Part shown: one piece after another, positions 46,381-55,551 of the stretch
Numbering within the stretch: position 1 is the first letter of the stretch
Layout of the letters: every line of letters starts with the position of its first letter
NCBI RefSeq assembly: GCF_029714405.1
Contig: NZ_CP121650.1
Coordinates: forward strand, 3,043,001-3,107,000
Length of the DNA stretch: 64,000 nt
From: Bradyrhizobium sp. CB82
GTDB taxonomy: Bacteria; Pseudomonadota; Alphaproteobacteria; Rhizobiales; Xanthobacteraceae
Direction: 5' to 3'
Made by a program: the position numbers and the translations under genes
The notes under the pieces: model-generated
Databases searched by the model: none
Told to the model about the DNA's origin: nothing
Seen by the model: only the letters and a program-made list of their open reading frames with translations

Positions 46381-47693
46381 TGCCCAAGGGAATTCGTTAT
46401 CCTTCGGGGGACGCTGTAGCTGGAAACGGTCTGATTGGCCGGCGTGCATTGCTCGGGCAGGGCGTCGCTATAGCAGGCGCGCTCAGCACGGGCGTCGGGG
46501 CCTCGCTGACAAGCGCCGCGGCCGAGCCACTCAAGGATGATCCATGGAGCCTTGAGCCCGGTTCGAGCATCAAACCCTATGAGCTGCCGTCTCGGTTTGA
46601 GAAGAACGTCGCGCGAACGCTGAACAACCCCGACGGCCTGCCATTCATTCAAACTGCGCGTACCCCGCATCACATGCTCAACGGAATGATCACGCCGAAT
46701 GGCCTGCATTTCGTGATCGCCTATGGCGGCCCGCCCGACATCGATCCGGACAAGCACCGCCTCGTAGTTCATGGCCTCGTCAAACGCCCTTTGATGTTCA
46801 CGCTTGAGGCACTCGCGCGCTACCCGATGGTGTCGCGTATCAGCTTCCTGGAGTGCGGTGGCAACAGCGCACCGCTGTTTTCCCCCCAGCCGCTGCAGGG
46901 CAACGTTCAGGCACTGCACGGCCTCGCGTCTTGTGCGGAATGGACGGGTGTGAAGCTCTCCACCCTGCTCGAAGAAACCGGCATCGATCCGAAGGCGAAA
47001 TGGTTCATCGCCGAAGGCGCGGACGCGCCTCACCTGACACGCAGCGTGCCCGTGGCGAAGGCTTTGGACGACGCCATGATCGCCCTCTATCAAAATGGCG
47101 AGCGCCTCACGCCGAGTAACGGGTATCCGGTGCGCCTGCTGCTGCCCGGCTACGAGGGTAACATGAACGTCAAGTATCTGCGGCGCATCAAGCTCGTGGA
47201 GGAACCAGCCATGGGCTTCTGGGAGACCAAGACCTACACGCAGCTTCTCCCGAACGGCGAGGCATACCAGTTTTATTTCCTGCAAGAAGTCAAATCGTTC
47301 ATCACGCAGCCGTCTCCCGGAATGACCCTAAAGCAGCCCGGCCTTTATCAGATTTCCGGTGTCGCATATTCCGGCACCGGCCGTATCGCCCGAGTTTTGG
47401 TTTCGGCCGATGGCGGGCAGAGTTGGGCCGAAGCGGCGCTGCAGGAGCCGGTATTAGCGAAGGCTTTCACCCGTTTTCGCATGGCCTGGCACTGGAACGG
47501 TGGCCCCGCAATACTTCAAAGCCGGGCCTGGGATGAGGCCGGGAACTTCCAACCCACACGCGCCGAGTTCGTAGCCAGACGCGGCGAGTTGAAGAATGTC
47601 CCACCGATCGGGGCGTATCCCAACCAGCACTTCAACGCGGTGACTAGTTGGGCGGTCGACGCCAAAGGGCAGATCAGCCATGCCTATACATAG
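46381..47693 (+). CDS. soxC: SoxC-type sulfite/sulfane dehydrogenase, molybdopterin subunit
   Basis: 437 aa. The ATG at 46381 has GGAGG upstream. A Tat signal contains GRRALLGQGVAIAGALS. The molybdenum-binding Cys is in ISFLECGGNSAP, and the C-terminal dimerisation domain (VLVSADGGQSWAEA, FRMAWHWNGGPA) is of the sulfite-oxidase type. Together with the cytochrome gene that overlaps it by 14 bases it forms a SoxCD pair, which in the Sox pathway oxidises protein-bound sulfane sulfur. SoxB, SoxXA and SoxYZ genes are not in this window, so a standalone sulfite dehydrogenase (SorAB-like) role is also possible. Upstream it is bordered by an IS1182 transposase gene. Confidence 0.88.
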
Positions 47694-48216
47694 AATTTTC
47701 GTCTACAGCACTTCGTTGGTGTTCGCTCTGAGCATCAGCGTAGCGTTCGCCGACGGGCCCAATCTTGGCACGCCTATTGACCCCGCCGACGTCGCGGCGT
47801 GGGATATCAGCGTTATGCCTGACGGCTCTGGCCTGCCGGCGGGAAGCGGTACGCCGGCGCAAGGCGAGCGGATCTACGCGGAGAAATGTGTCGCCTGCCA
47901 TGACCAGGACGGCAAGAACAAATTCGGTTTTTCACCGCTGTTCGGAGGCGGCAAGATCACCGACATATCGGCCGGGATGAAGACCATTGCGAACTTTTGG
48001 CCTTATTCCACGACGCTCTTCGACTTCATCCGTAGAGGGATGCCGTGGCAGCAGCCGAGGTCACTCACCGACGACGAGGTCTACGCTCTGACCGCGTTCA
48101 TCCTAGCGAAAAACAAACTCATCGGTGAGACCGACACCATGAACCCCGAGACGCTGCCCAAAGTGCGGATGCCGAACCGTGGTGGCTTCATAATCCGTTT
48201 CCCCGATAGAATTTAA
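47680..48216 (+). CDS. soxD: SoxD-type c-type cytochrome subunit
   Basis: 178 aa. The signal peptide is about 24 residues, ending SVAFA. A single haem site, CVACHD, is followed by a Met ligand candidate in GMPWQQPRSL. This is a mono-haem version, shorter than the di-haem SoxD of Paracoccus. It starts inside the soxC stop region (14-base overlap), so translation is probably coupled. It should accept electrons from the SoxC molybdenum centre in the periplasm. The stop is followed by no clear terminator. Confidence 0.85.
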   Translation: MPIHRIFVYSTSLVFALSISVAFADGPNLGTPIDPADVAAWDISVMPDGSGLPAGSGTPAQGERIYAEKCVACHDQDGKNKFGFSPLFGGGKITDISAGMKTIANFWPYSTTLFDFIRRGMPWQQPRSLTDDEVYALTAFILAKNKLIGETDTMNPETLPKVRMPNRGGFIIRFPDRI

Positions 48217-48439
48217 GTTGAAATGTCGGCTCATGTGCCCTTCGCGACATATTGCGTCGCGACACGAACTCGGTCGCAAACGGGGCATAGCGGAAGTTGA
48301 CGAGCACCCGTCTATTGCACAAGACGACGCTCGTGACCCGGATCAGACCAACGCCCGCTTGCGAAATTCCACAGCCCGGTCAAAATCGGCTTCGCTTGAA
48401 TTGTGCAGATTTCCAGCTAGTTGATTTGGAGCCCGTTCA

Positions 48440-49415
48440 ATGTTGCGGCGCAATCTCATTAGGGCCATCGGTTACACCACGGTCGTGTGGCCGTGGATCG
48501 CAATGGCGAACCAATCATCTAGTAAGATATGGCGCGTTGCACACATCTATCCAGGAAGGTTCGATAACCCCCCGGACCTCGCCATGTATGATGTCTTTCG
48601 CGGGGGACTGCGAGAACTCGGCTATATCGAAGGCAAGAATCTAATAATCGACCAGCGAAGCGCTGACGGGAAACTTGAGCGACTGCCTTCGTTCTTAACC
48701 GACCTGGTGGCTCTCCATCCTGACGTTATCGTTGCCGTCACAACGCCGGCCATAGCAGCCGCCCAGAAAGCGACGTCAACAATTCCCATCATCATGGCCC
48801 CGGCGACCGATCCAATTGGCTCGGGCTTCATCAAGAGCTTTGCACGGCCCCGAGGCAACATTACGGGCATGGCCAATGGTTGGCGATGCCGTCGGCAAGG
48901 GGGTCGAACTTCTCCGCGCGATCCTGCCGTCCGCAAAACGTGTTGCTGTGCTCATGTCCAACAACCCAACTCATCCGCAGCAATATGAATTGGCCGAAAC
49001 ATCCATCAACAGGTTGGGACTTGCAGCCGTTCGCGTGGTCGCACCGACTCCTGGTGATCTCGATCAGGCCTTTGAATCGATCAAACAGGAGAACTGTGAT
49101 GCCATATTTGTGCTTGCCGATGTAACCAGGCCGGCAATTGTAACTTTGGCCGCAAGGTCAAGAATACCAGCAATTTACCAGTCTGGCCCTTACGCCCCAC
49201 TGGGCGGACTGGCCAGCTACCATCCCAAGCTAGAGGCGATCTATGTCAAGGTTGCGCAATACTGCGATAGGGTTTTCAAGGGAGCCAACCCTGCTGAACT
49301 CCCTGTCGAGCAGCCGGTCGTTTTCGAGCTCGCGGTAAATCTTAAAACTGCCGCCTCGCTTGGCCTAACCATTCCGGACAGCATCATGGCTCGAGCTGAC
49401 AAGGTCATCGAATGA
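48440..49415 (+). pseudogene. ABC transporter substrate-binding protein, frameshifted
   Basis: Same family as the gene at 30589. The first frame holds MLRRNLIRAIGYTTVVWPW, LGYIEGKNLIIDQRSADGK and IPIIMAPATDPIGSG to GNITGMAN. Near 48871-48877 a single-base change shifts the frame; VGDAVGKGVELLRAILPSA and the C-terminal AELPVEQPVVFELAVNLK follow in another phase. Corrected, about 325 aa. No transporter partner is adjacent. Confidence 0.83.
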
Positions 49416-49443
49416 GTTACGATGGCTTCCGCTGTTGTGCTGG

Positions 49444-49501
49444 TTTTTGGACGCCGGCAACAATGAAAGACCCGCGCGCTCAACTGGCCGGCGTCCAAAA
49501 A
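49444..49501. repeat. 15-bp-arm perfect inverted repeat
   Basis: TTTTTGGACGCCGGC (49444-49458) and its exact reverse complement at 49487-49501, 28-base spacer, just beyond the binding-protein gene. With no T run after the second arm on the plus strand it is not a textbook terminator. It may be another member of the palindromic-repeat type seen at 40244 and 55396, but the match is weak. Confidence 0.65.
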
Positions 49502-49940
49502 GCGCCAAGCACGAAGTCGCGGGAAGTTGGGCACCGGCTAAGCAGCGGGCGGGCATCTCGGCAGGCGCGTGAAGTTCAGCGAAGCCGAAATATAGACGGC
49601 ACATTCAAGCAAACCGGTTGGCGCTTTCGTCAAGGCAATTCTTTATCATTGCGTTATCGGTGCGGCCGATGATGTGGCTGGTCGGATGAAGATGCTGACC
49701 CGCGCGCGATCATGTGTTGCACGCCAACACTACGCTGGTTGATCGTGTTGACCTTGCCACCCCGCTATCGCTGTCCTCTCAGCCGGCTACCGGCCTCTCG
49801 GCTCCTGCTCCCGCGCAGCGGGCTGGAGCGCAGCGACTTCGTGCTATGGCCCCGAGCTGACTAGCTGAGGTCCTGTCGCCACGTCGGCTGTCTGCGGAAG
49901 ACCGGACGCCACCCGATCATCGGGCTGGCGACGCTTTTGA
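49502..49940. other. gene-poor stretch left of IS66 no. 2
   Basis: No gene recognised. It ends in the 8-bp GCTTTTGA that was duplicated when the IS66 element inserted (49933-49940). Confidence 0.4.
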
Positions 49941-49960
49941 GTAAGCGCTTAGCCATGACC

Positions 49961-51550
49961 CTATTGAAGCTGGCTTGACGTTTTGCGGAATCGCCACGGC
50001 ATGAGGTCATCGATCCTGCTGTGGGGATGGCCGTCGATGATCGCCTCGAGTGTTTCAGCGATGTAGGCAACCGGGCTGACGCTGTTGAGCTTGCAGGTGG
50101 CGACGATCGACGCCAGCATGGCCCAGTTTTCGGCCCCGATTTCATGGCCCGCGAAGAGCGCATTTTTTCTGGTTAGGCAGACCGGCCGGATGGCGTTCTC
50201 GACCGGGTTGGTGTCGAGTTCGAGACGCCCGTCTTCGAGGAAGCGGGTCAGCCCCTGCCAGTGATTGAGCGCATAGCGGATGTCCTCGGCGAGCGTTGAG
50301 CCGCTGGAGATCATAGAAAGCTGCTTCTCAAACCACGGTTTTAAAGCCGCGATGAGGGGCAGCGAGTGCTCCTTGCGCGTGGCCAACCGGACGTCCGGCG
50401 ACGAGCCGCGCACCATGGCTTCGATGGCGTAAAGCTGCGCGATGTGTCGAACGGCGGCCTCGGCGATCGGAGACTTGCTGTTGCGCACCAATTTGACGAA
50501 GCGCCGGCGCAAATGGCTCCAGCAATGCACGAGCGTCCACGGCCCTTGCGGTCGAACGACCTCGGTCAGCCGGTCATAACCGTCATAGGCATCGCATTGC
50601 AGGTAGCGTCCGCCAAAACCGTCGAGGAACTGCTCAGCAAAGGCACCGCTGCGACCAGGGGCATATCGGAACAGCACGATCGGCGGACTTGGCCCGCTGT
50701 GGCCGCGGTCATCGGAGACAACCGCCCAGAAGTAGCCTTTCTTCGTTTGGCCGCGCCCGGGATCGAGTACCGGCGCCGTGGTTTCGTCCATGAACAGGCG
50801 ATCCGCCATGGCCAGGCGGCGGCGCATGTGGTCCGCGATCGGTTGAAGATGGAAGCAGGCTCGGCCGGACCAGTTGCCCAGTGTCGCCCGATCAAGCCGG
50901 ATCCCCTGGCGCGCATAGATCTCGGCCTGACGGTAAAATGGCGTGTGGTCGCCAAATTTGGAGACGATCACGTGCGCGATGGCCGCTTCGGTCGGCAGCC
51001 CGCCGGGCACGACGTGCTCCGGTGCGTGCGCCTGCACGACGGGGCCCGAGCAGCGGCGACAGATATATTTCGGGCGGCGCGTGACCAACACCCTCCATTG
51101 CGCCGGTATCACGTCCAGGCGTTTGCTGACGTCCTCGCCGATCTTCGCCATGGCGCCGCAACCGCACGGACAGAGCGTGCTTGCAGGCTCGATGATCCGT
51201 TCCACCCGCGGCAAATGGGCAGGCAAGCAGCCGCGATTGCGATGAGGACCTTGATCCGGCACGTTCCGCGATCGGCCGTTGATCACAGCCTCGGCTCTCT
51301 CCTGCGCCGCGTCCAGGATGCCTTGCGCGATCTCCACGTCTTCCAGCGGTAAGTGATACTGATCTGGCCGCAGCTTCTCGGACTTCGAGCCGAACTTCTC
51401 GCGGCGCAATTCGCCGAGAATGATCTCTAGCCGACGCCGCGCTTCCTCCGACGCCGCCAGCGCCCCCTGATGCTCGCTCAAGGCCGCCTGCGTTTGCGCC
51501 AAAAGCGCCTTGAGGCGTTCGTTTTCGTCGCGCAGCGCCGCGATGCTCAT
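49961..51550 (-). CDS. tnpC: IS66 transposase TnpC
   Basis: 529 aa, intact. N-terminal coiled coil (residues 1-50), a zinc-binding CPCGCG segment, then KRLDVIPAQWRVLVTRRPKY. The catalytic core has FMDETTAPVL, LQCDAYDGYDRL and LDTNPVENAIRPVCLTRKN, ending IDDLMPWRF. Different subgroup from the TnpC of element no. 1. The ATG opens MSIAALRDENERL. Confidence 0.93.
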   Translation of the reverse strand: MSIAALRDENERLKALLAQTQAALSEHQGALAASEEARRRLEIILGELRREKFGSKSEKLRPDQYHLPLEDVEIAQGILDAAQERAEAVINGRSRNVPDQGPHRNRGCLPAHLPRVERIIEPASTLCPCGCGAMAKIGEDVSKRLDVIPAQWRVLVTRRPKYICRRCSGPVVQAHAPEHVVPGGLPTEAAIAHVIVSKFGDHTPFYRQAEIYARQGIRLDRATLGNWSGRACFHLQPIADHMRRRLAMADRLFMDETTAPVLDPGRGQTKKGYFWAVVSDDRGHSGPSPPIVLFRYAPGRSGAFAEQFLDGFGGRYLQCDAYDGYDRLTEVVRPQGPWTLVHCWSHLRRRFVKLVRNSKSPIAEAAVRHIAQLYAIEAMVRGSSPDVRLATRKEHSLPLIAALKPWFEKQLSMISSGSTLAEDIRYALNHWQGLTRFLEDGRLELDTNPVENAIRPVCLTRKNALFAGHEIGAENWAMLASIVATCKLNSVSPVAYIAETLEAIIDGHPHSRIDDLMPWRFRKTSSQLQ

Positions 51551-51619
51551 GTGCTATTTCGAGCACATCGGCGCCACACGTGCCACGCTCAAAATAGCTG
51601 CCGAGTCATTCTGCCGCAG

Positions 51620-51973
51620 TTATCCAGCGACCTGCGGCCGCCGCGCTTCTTCCGGGCGGACCAACCTCCAATCCAGCCCCTCGAACAAAGCCGCGAACAT
51701 CGCCGGCGACATCCGCATCACGCCGTCCGCGATCGTTGGCCAAACGAACTTGCAACCTTCGAGGCGCTTGTGAACCAACACCAGGCCCGTTCGGTCCCAC
51801 ACCAAAATCTTGATTCGGTCCGCTCGTTTCGATCGGAACACGAAGGCTGCGCCGCTGAACGGGTCAAGACGAAGCATCTCCTGCACCTTCGCCGCAAGCC
51901 CATCGTGGCCACAGCGGAAGTCGATCGGCCGCGTTGCAACGTAAATCTTCAGATCAGCACCGGCCGCAATCAT
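51620..51973 (-). CDS. tnpB: IS66 accessory protein TnpB
   Basis: 117 aa. IS66 Orf2 motifs KIYVATRPIDFRCGHDGLA, DPFSGAAFVFRSKRADRIK and GLDWRLVRPEE are present. The start overlaps the tnpA stop by ATGA, so translation is coupled. Intact. Confidence 0.9.
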   Translation of the reverse strand: MIAAGADLKIYVATRPIDFRCGHDGLAAKVQEMLRLDPFSGAAFVFRSKRADRIKILVWDRTGLVLVHKRLEGCKFVWPTIADGVMRMSPAMFAALFEGLDWRLVRPEEARRPQVAG

Positions 51974-52386
51974 CGTGATGCTCGCAGCACGCGGATCACC
52001 CGGGACAGCTGCTCGGCATCAATGGCCGTATCCGTCCGCAGCACGATATCACCAATCGCGATCTCAAGCTTGATGGCCGGAGCCTGACGCTCTTCCAACG
52101 CACCTCCCACCACCAGCGGCGCGAATGTCGGCTGGGACGCTTCGCACGCCGGCAGCAGGCCTCGCTGTCGAAAGCGCCGTCGCCAATCGTAGATCTGCCA
52201 GCGCGTCGCTCCGTGCTTGCGCGCCACCTCGGCCACCTGGGCACCGGGCAACAGACTCTCCGCGACGATCCGAGCTCTCTCAGCTTCCGAGCGCACGCGC
52301 CGCCCCGACGGTCCTTCCAGAACTTCCAACCGGCTCACCGACCCTGGGCCGTCTAAATGGACGTCCTTTTTGCTGTCCAATCCCAT
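51970..52386 (-). CDS. tnpA: IS66 accessory protein TnpA
   Basis: 138 aa from MGLDSKKDVHLDGPG; an in-frame ATG 12 codons upstream is less likely. The helix-turn-helix AQVAEVARKHGATRWQIYDW and the C-terminal KLEIAIGDIVLRTD are typical of IS66 Orf1. First gene of the IS66 operon. Confidence 0.85.
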   Translation of the reverse strand: MGLDSKKDVHLDGPGSVSRLEVLEGPSGRRVRSEAERARIVAESLLPGAQVAEVARKHGATRWQIYDWRRRFRQRGLLPACEASQPTFAPLVVGGALEERQAPAIKLEIAIGDIVLRTDTAIDAEQLSRVIRVLRASR

Positions 52387-52471
52387 CTCAAACCTCCGTC
52401 CAACCCGGAGGCTTCTTCGCACAGCTATTCCGATCCCGAAGCAAGGGTTCCGGCTAAGCGCTTACGCTTTT

Positions 52472-54158
52472 GACCCTGGCCGCGTGAAAACAACGAGTCA
52501 GATAGAGATCGTCTCTGGGTTTTTCGGAGACGGTCGATGCGACGGTTCATTGAAGGCGCGGATCGCAATCAATCGACGTTGTTGCCGGAATGCCTCGATG
52601 ATTGGGTCGGTGAGAGCAATCCTGTTCGCGTTGTCGATGCGTTTGTCGAAGCACTTGATCTCGACGAGATGGGTTTTGAGGACATCGAACCGTCGGCGAC
52701 CGGGCGACCCGGCTATCATCCAGCGGTGCTGCTCAAGCTGTACATCTACGGCTATCTCAACCGCATCCAGTCGAGCCGCCGGCTGGAGCGGGAGGCACGA
52801 CGCAATCTCGAGGTGATCTGGCTGTTACAACGGCTTTCGCCCGACGACAAGACGATCGCCGACTTTCGTCGCGACAACGGCCTCGGTATCAGGAAGGTGT
52901 GCGCGAAGTTCGTTGAGCTTTGCCGGCGGATGGGATTGCTGACGCAGGCGAGCGTCGCCATCGACGGATCGAAGTTCAAGGCGGTCAACACGCGTGACAA
53001 GAACTTCACAAAGGGCAAGGTCGAGCGCCGTCGCCAGCAACTGGAGGAGAGCGTCTCGCGTTATCTCGCACAGCTCGACACGGCAGATCTGCAGGAGCCA
53101 TCTGAGACTCTCGCCGCGAAGACGGCGCATCTGAAGGAAAAGCTCACCAAGCTCAAGAGCGAGATGCACAAGCTCGAAGCCTACGAAGAGGCGATGCTGG
53201 CATCACCAGATCAACAGATCTCGCTGACCGATCCCGACAGTCGGTCCATGGCAACGAGTGGCCGTGGCTCGGGCGTCGTTGGCTACAATGTGCAGGTTGC
53301 CGTAGATACCGAGCATCACCTCATCATCGCGCACGAAGTAACGAATAGCGGCTCGGATCGCGCTCAACTGGCAAACATGGGCAAACAGGCCAAGGCCGTG
53401 CTCGGCGTCGACAAGCTCGAGGCGGTGGCCGATCGCGGCTATTACACAGGCGAGGAGATCAAGGCTTGCGCCGACGCTGATATCCTTGTGACTCTACCGA
53501 AGCCAAACACGACCGGCATGGAGGCGAAGGGCAAGTTTGGAAAGCACGACTTCGCCTATCTGGCCAAACAGGATGTGTATCGCTGCCCGGCTGGCGAGTT
53601 GCTGGCATATTGGCTCACAACAGTGGATGGCGAACGCACCATTCGGCGCTACGTCACGAAAGCTTGTGGGAGTTGCCTACTGAAGGCGCGCTGCACCACG
53701 GCCAAAAACCGCGTCATCTCTCGTTGGGAGCATGAGCACGTCATGGAGGATGCCCAGAGGCGGCTCGACGCTGATCCTCAGGCGATGCGTCGCCGTCGCG
53801 AGACGGTCGAGCATCCGTTCGGCACGCTGAAGATGCGCATGGGCGCGACGCACTTCTTGACGAAGCGCTTGCCGAAAGTCGCCACTGAGATGGCGCTGCA
53901 CGTGCTCGCCTACAAGCTCACGCGCGTGATGAACATCATGGGTGCTGGTGCGTTGATCGCGGCGATTCAGGCGTGAGCCAGGAGCGCTGTCGCGCGCGTG
54001 CCACCAACCTCATCATCGATTATAGTGGCTCGGGCAAGCCATTGGGCTGGCTTCCGGGGCCTCGCCGGAAATTATGCCATTTCGGCGCCAATCCGCGACC
54101 CCATGGGGCTGTTCAAAGCGCCGCCCCCGCATTGAAACGTTTTCACGCGGCCAAGACC
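52472..54158 (+). mobile_element. IS1182-like element, copy 2
   Basis: 1687 bp. The left end GACCCTGGCCGCGTGAAAAC and the right end (inward GGGTCTTGGCCGCGTGAAAAC) are inverted. Longer than copy 1 by exactly the 13 bp missing there. Orientation opposite to copy 1. Its left edge carries the right-hand target duplication of IS66 no. 2. Confidence 0.85.
52537..53976 (+). CDS. IS1182-like DDE transposase, intact
   Basis: 479 aa. N-terminal GRPGYHPAVLLKLYIYGYLN; first Asp in VAIDGSKFKAVN; a central helical insertion of about 70 residues (KVERRRQQLEESVSRYLAQL); second Asp in EAVADRGYYTG; Cys-rich CGSCLLKARCTTAKNR; Glu in RETVEHPFGTLKMRMG; C-terminus VMNIMGAGALIAAIQ. It looks functional and could act on the deletion-bearing copy 1. 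Confidence 0.92.
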   Translation: MRRFIEGADRNQSTLLPECLDDWVGESNPVRVVDAFVEALDLDEMGFEDIEPSATGRPGYHPAVLLKLYIYGYLNRIQSSRRLEREARRNLEVIWLLQRLSPDDKTIADFRRDNGLGIRKVCAKFVELCRRMGLLTQASVAIDGSKFKAVNTRDKNFTKGKVERRRQQLEESVSRYLAQLDTADLQEPSETLAAKTAHLKEKLTKLKSEMHKLEAYEEAMLASPDQQISLTDPDSRSMATSGRGSGVVGYNVQVAVDTEHHLIIAHEVTNSGSDRAQLANMGKQAKAVLGVDKLEAVADRGYYTGEEIKACADADILVTLPKPNTTGMEAKGKFGKHDFAYLAKQDVYRCPAGELLAYWLTTVDGERTIRRYVTKACGSCLLKARCTTAKNRVISRWEHEHVMEDAQRRLDADPQAMRRRRETVEHPFGTLKMRMGATHFLTKRLPKVATEMALHVLAYKLTRVMNIMGAGALIAAIQA

Positions 54159-54287
54159 CATTTCGGACATAGGACCAAATCTGCGCATAGACTGCCGTCG
54201 GTCGAGACGGGCACGTCTCTCAGCAGAACAACTAGTGAAGTTGCTGCGACAGATCAAAAGTCGCTTTGTCAGACGCCATAGCGCGGA

Positions 54288-55241
54288 CTATCGCATATCA
54301 TCAAGGATGTACGAGGCTGTTTGATGGTATGCGTCCTCATTTGGGCGATGCATAGTTACGCCATTGCGTTGGGCACGGAAGCCCATTGATAGGAGATGTC
54401 GATATGTTTTGGGCCGGCTGGCATTTACACATGCCACCACCTGCTTAAGCCCTTCGTCTGCTGCCAGTGTTCCGCAGGCAGTGACCAATTGACTGAAGCG
54501 CGTTTCACTCTCCGAGCTGGGGCGAACCGCCGCGAACCTGATCAAACATGAACCGGCGCCTGCGGGGCTCTTCGGTCCATACTCGCACAATGCCACCGCC
54601 ACCATTCGTGATCCATCCGTAAGAAAGACGCTGTCGCCGTGTCCATGCGCGTGAGCAGTGCGTATCTCCGCTGAGAGATCCAATCCGTCGCGCACCTCAG
54701 TCGTTAAAGCTCGGCATTCGTCGAGCCAAGGTGCTTGACCTGCGCCGGCAACGGTCGAGTAGCGAGTCGTTTCTGGCATTATCTCACTGGCTTCGACCAT
54801 GCGGGTCATGATCGCGGTGAGAAACCGCGGCCAAAAGCCAAACCTCTGATACAAGGCAATGTGTTTTGTGCTCTCGGCAAACGTGAAGAAGGCTAGATGC
54901 CGAGCTCCCAATACATTCAACCGTTCGAGCACCGGCGGGATGAGAAGTCTGGCGGTCCCGTGATTCCAAGTGTCGGGGTGTGTGGAGATCGGGCCGAATA
55001 TTCCCAAGCTTCCCCAACTAGTTCCCAGGCTCGATCCGATCAACCGATCTCCCATCCATGCGCCAAAAGCCAGCGAGGGATCTGTCATCCAACGTCCGGT
55101 GACGAAGTCCCGATCCGTCCAAAACGTATCTGGCGCCATCCCAAACTGGGCCGCGAATGCACGACGCAAGATTGCGCCGGCTTCCGGCAGGTCGCTTTCG
55201 TCGAGAGGTCGTATCGATATGCTCGGGGATGATTGTTCCAC
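54288..55241 (-). CDS. GNAT-family N-acetyltransferase
   Basis: 317 aa. The first half has a GNAT fold: SISIRPLDESDLPEAGAILR, WMGDRLIGSSLGT, the probable acetyl-CoA segment around IFGPISTHPDTWNHGTARLL, and ALYQRFGFWPRF, which corresponds to motif B. The second half (about 170-317) may be a second, degenerate GNAT-like domain. Substrate not known. Start MEQSSPSISI lies close to the IS110 region; it is monocistronic. Confidence 0.85.
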   Translation of the reverse strand: MEQSSPSISIRPLDESDLPEAGAILRRAFAAQFGMAPDTFWTDRDFVTGRWMTDPSLAFGAWMGDRLIGSSLGTSWGSLGIFGPISTHPDTWNHGTARLLIPPVLERLNVLGARHLAFFTFAESTKHIALYQRFGFWPRFLTAIMTRMVEASEIMPETTRYSTVAGAGQAPWLDECRALTTEVRDGLDLSAEIRTAHAHGHGDSVFLTDGSRMVAVALCEYGPKSPAGAGSCLIRFAAVRPSSESETRFSQLVTACGTLAADEGLKQVVACVNASRPKTYRHLLSMGFRAQRNGVTMHRPNEDAYHQTASYILDDMR

Positions 55242-55395
55242 AGCGCGCCTCTCATCGATGCCGGTCGCAGGGACGGCTCAACAGTGCCACTCCTTCGCAT
55301 AATATACCTCCTGCGATGGTCCAGCTACGGCTGTTCTCTCATGGCAAGCCGCTTGGGGACTCGTTGCTGCGTTTGCATGAGTCCGGTTGTGTGAA

Positions 55396-55460
55396 GGGTT
55401 TCGGATGCCGGCCGCGTGAGGGATGGCGCCGCGGATTCGGGCGGCTGGCGTCCGAAAGCC
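55396..55460. repeat. palindromic dispersed repeat, copy P2
   Basis: Arms GGGTTTCGGATGCCGGCCGC (55396-55415) and GCGGCTGGCGTCCGAAAGCC (55441-55460). It is the inverted counterpart of the copy at 40244-40307, with loops of equal length but different sequence. Confidence 0.7.
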
Positions 55461-55551
55461 TCCAAGGGAGATGCTATGGGGCGGGCGGCGGCGGTGAGGA
55501 CGGTGAGGATATGGCATTCATCGGCCCTGATGCGAACCGATGGAGTACCCC

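Larger units (their letters stand above)
49941..52465 (-). mobile_element. IS66-family element no. 2, intact, with 8-bp target duplication
   Basis: 2525 bp. Both ends read GTAAGCGCTTAGCC inward. GCTTTTGA is duplicated at 49933-49940 and 52466-52473. The genes tnpA, tnpB and tnpC are all open, so the element may be active. Its right duplication overlaps the first bases of the IS1182-like copy 2, which shows it inserted at the end of that element. Confidence 0.92.
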
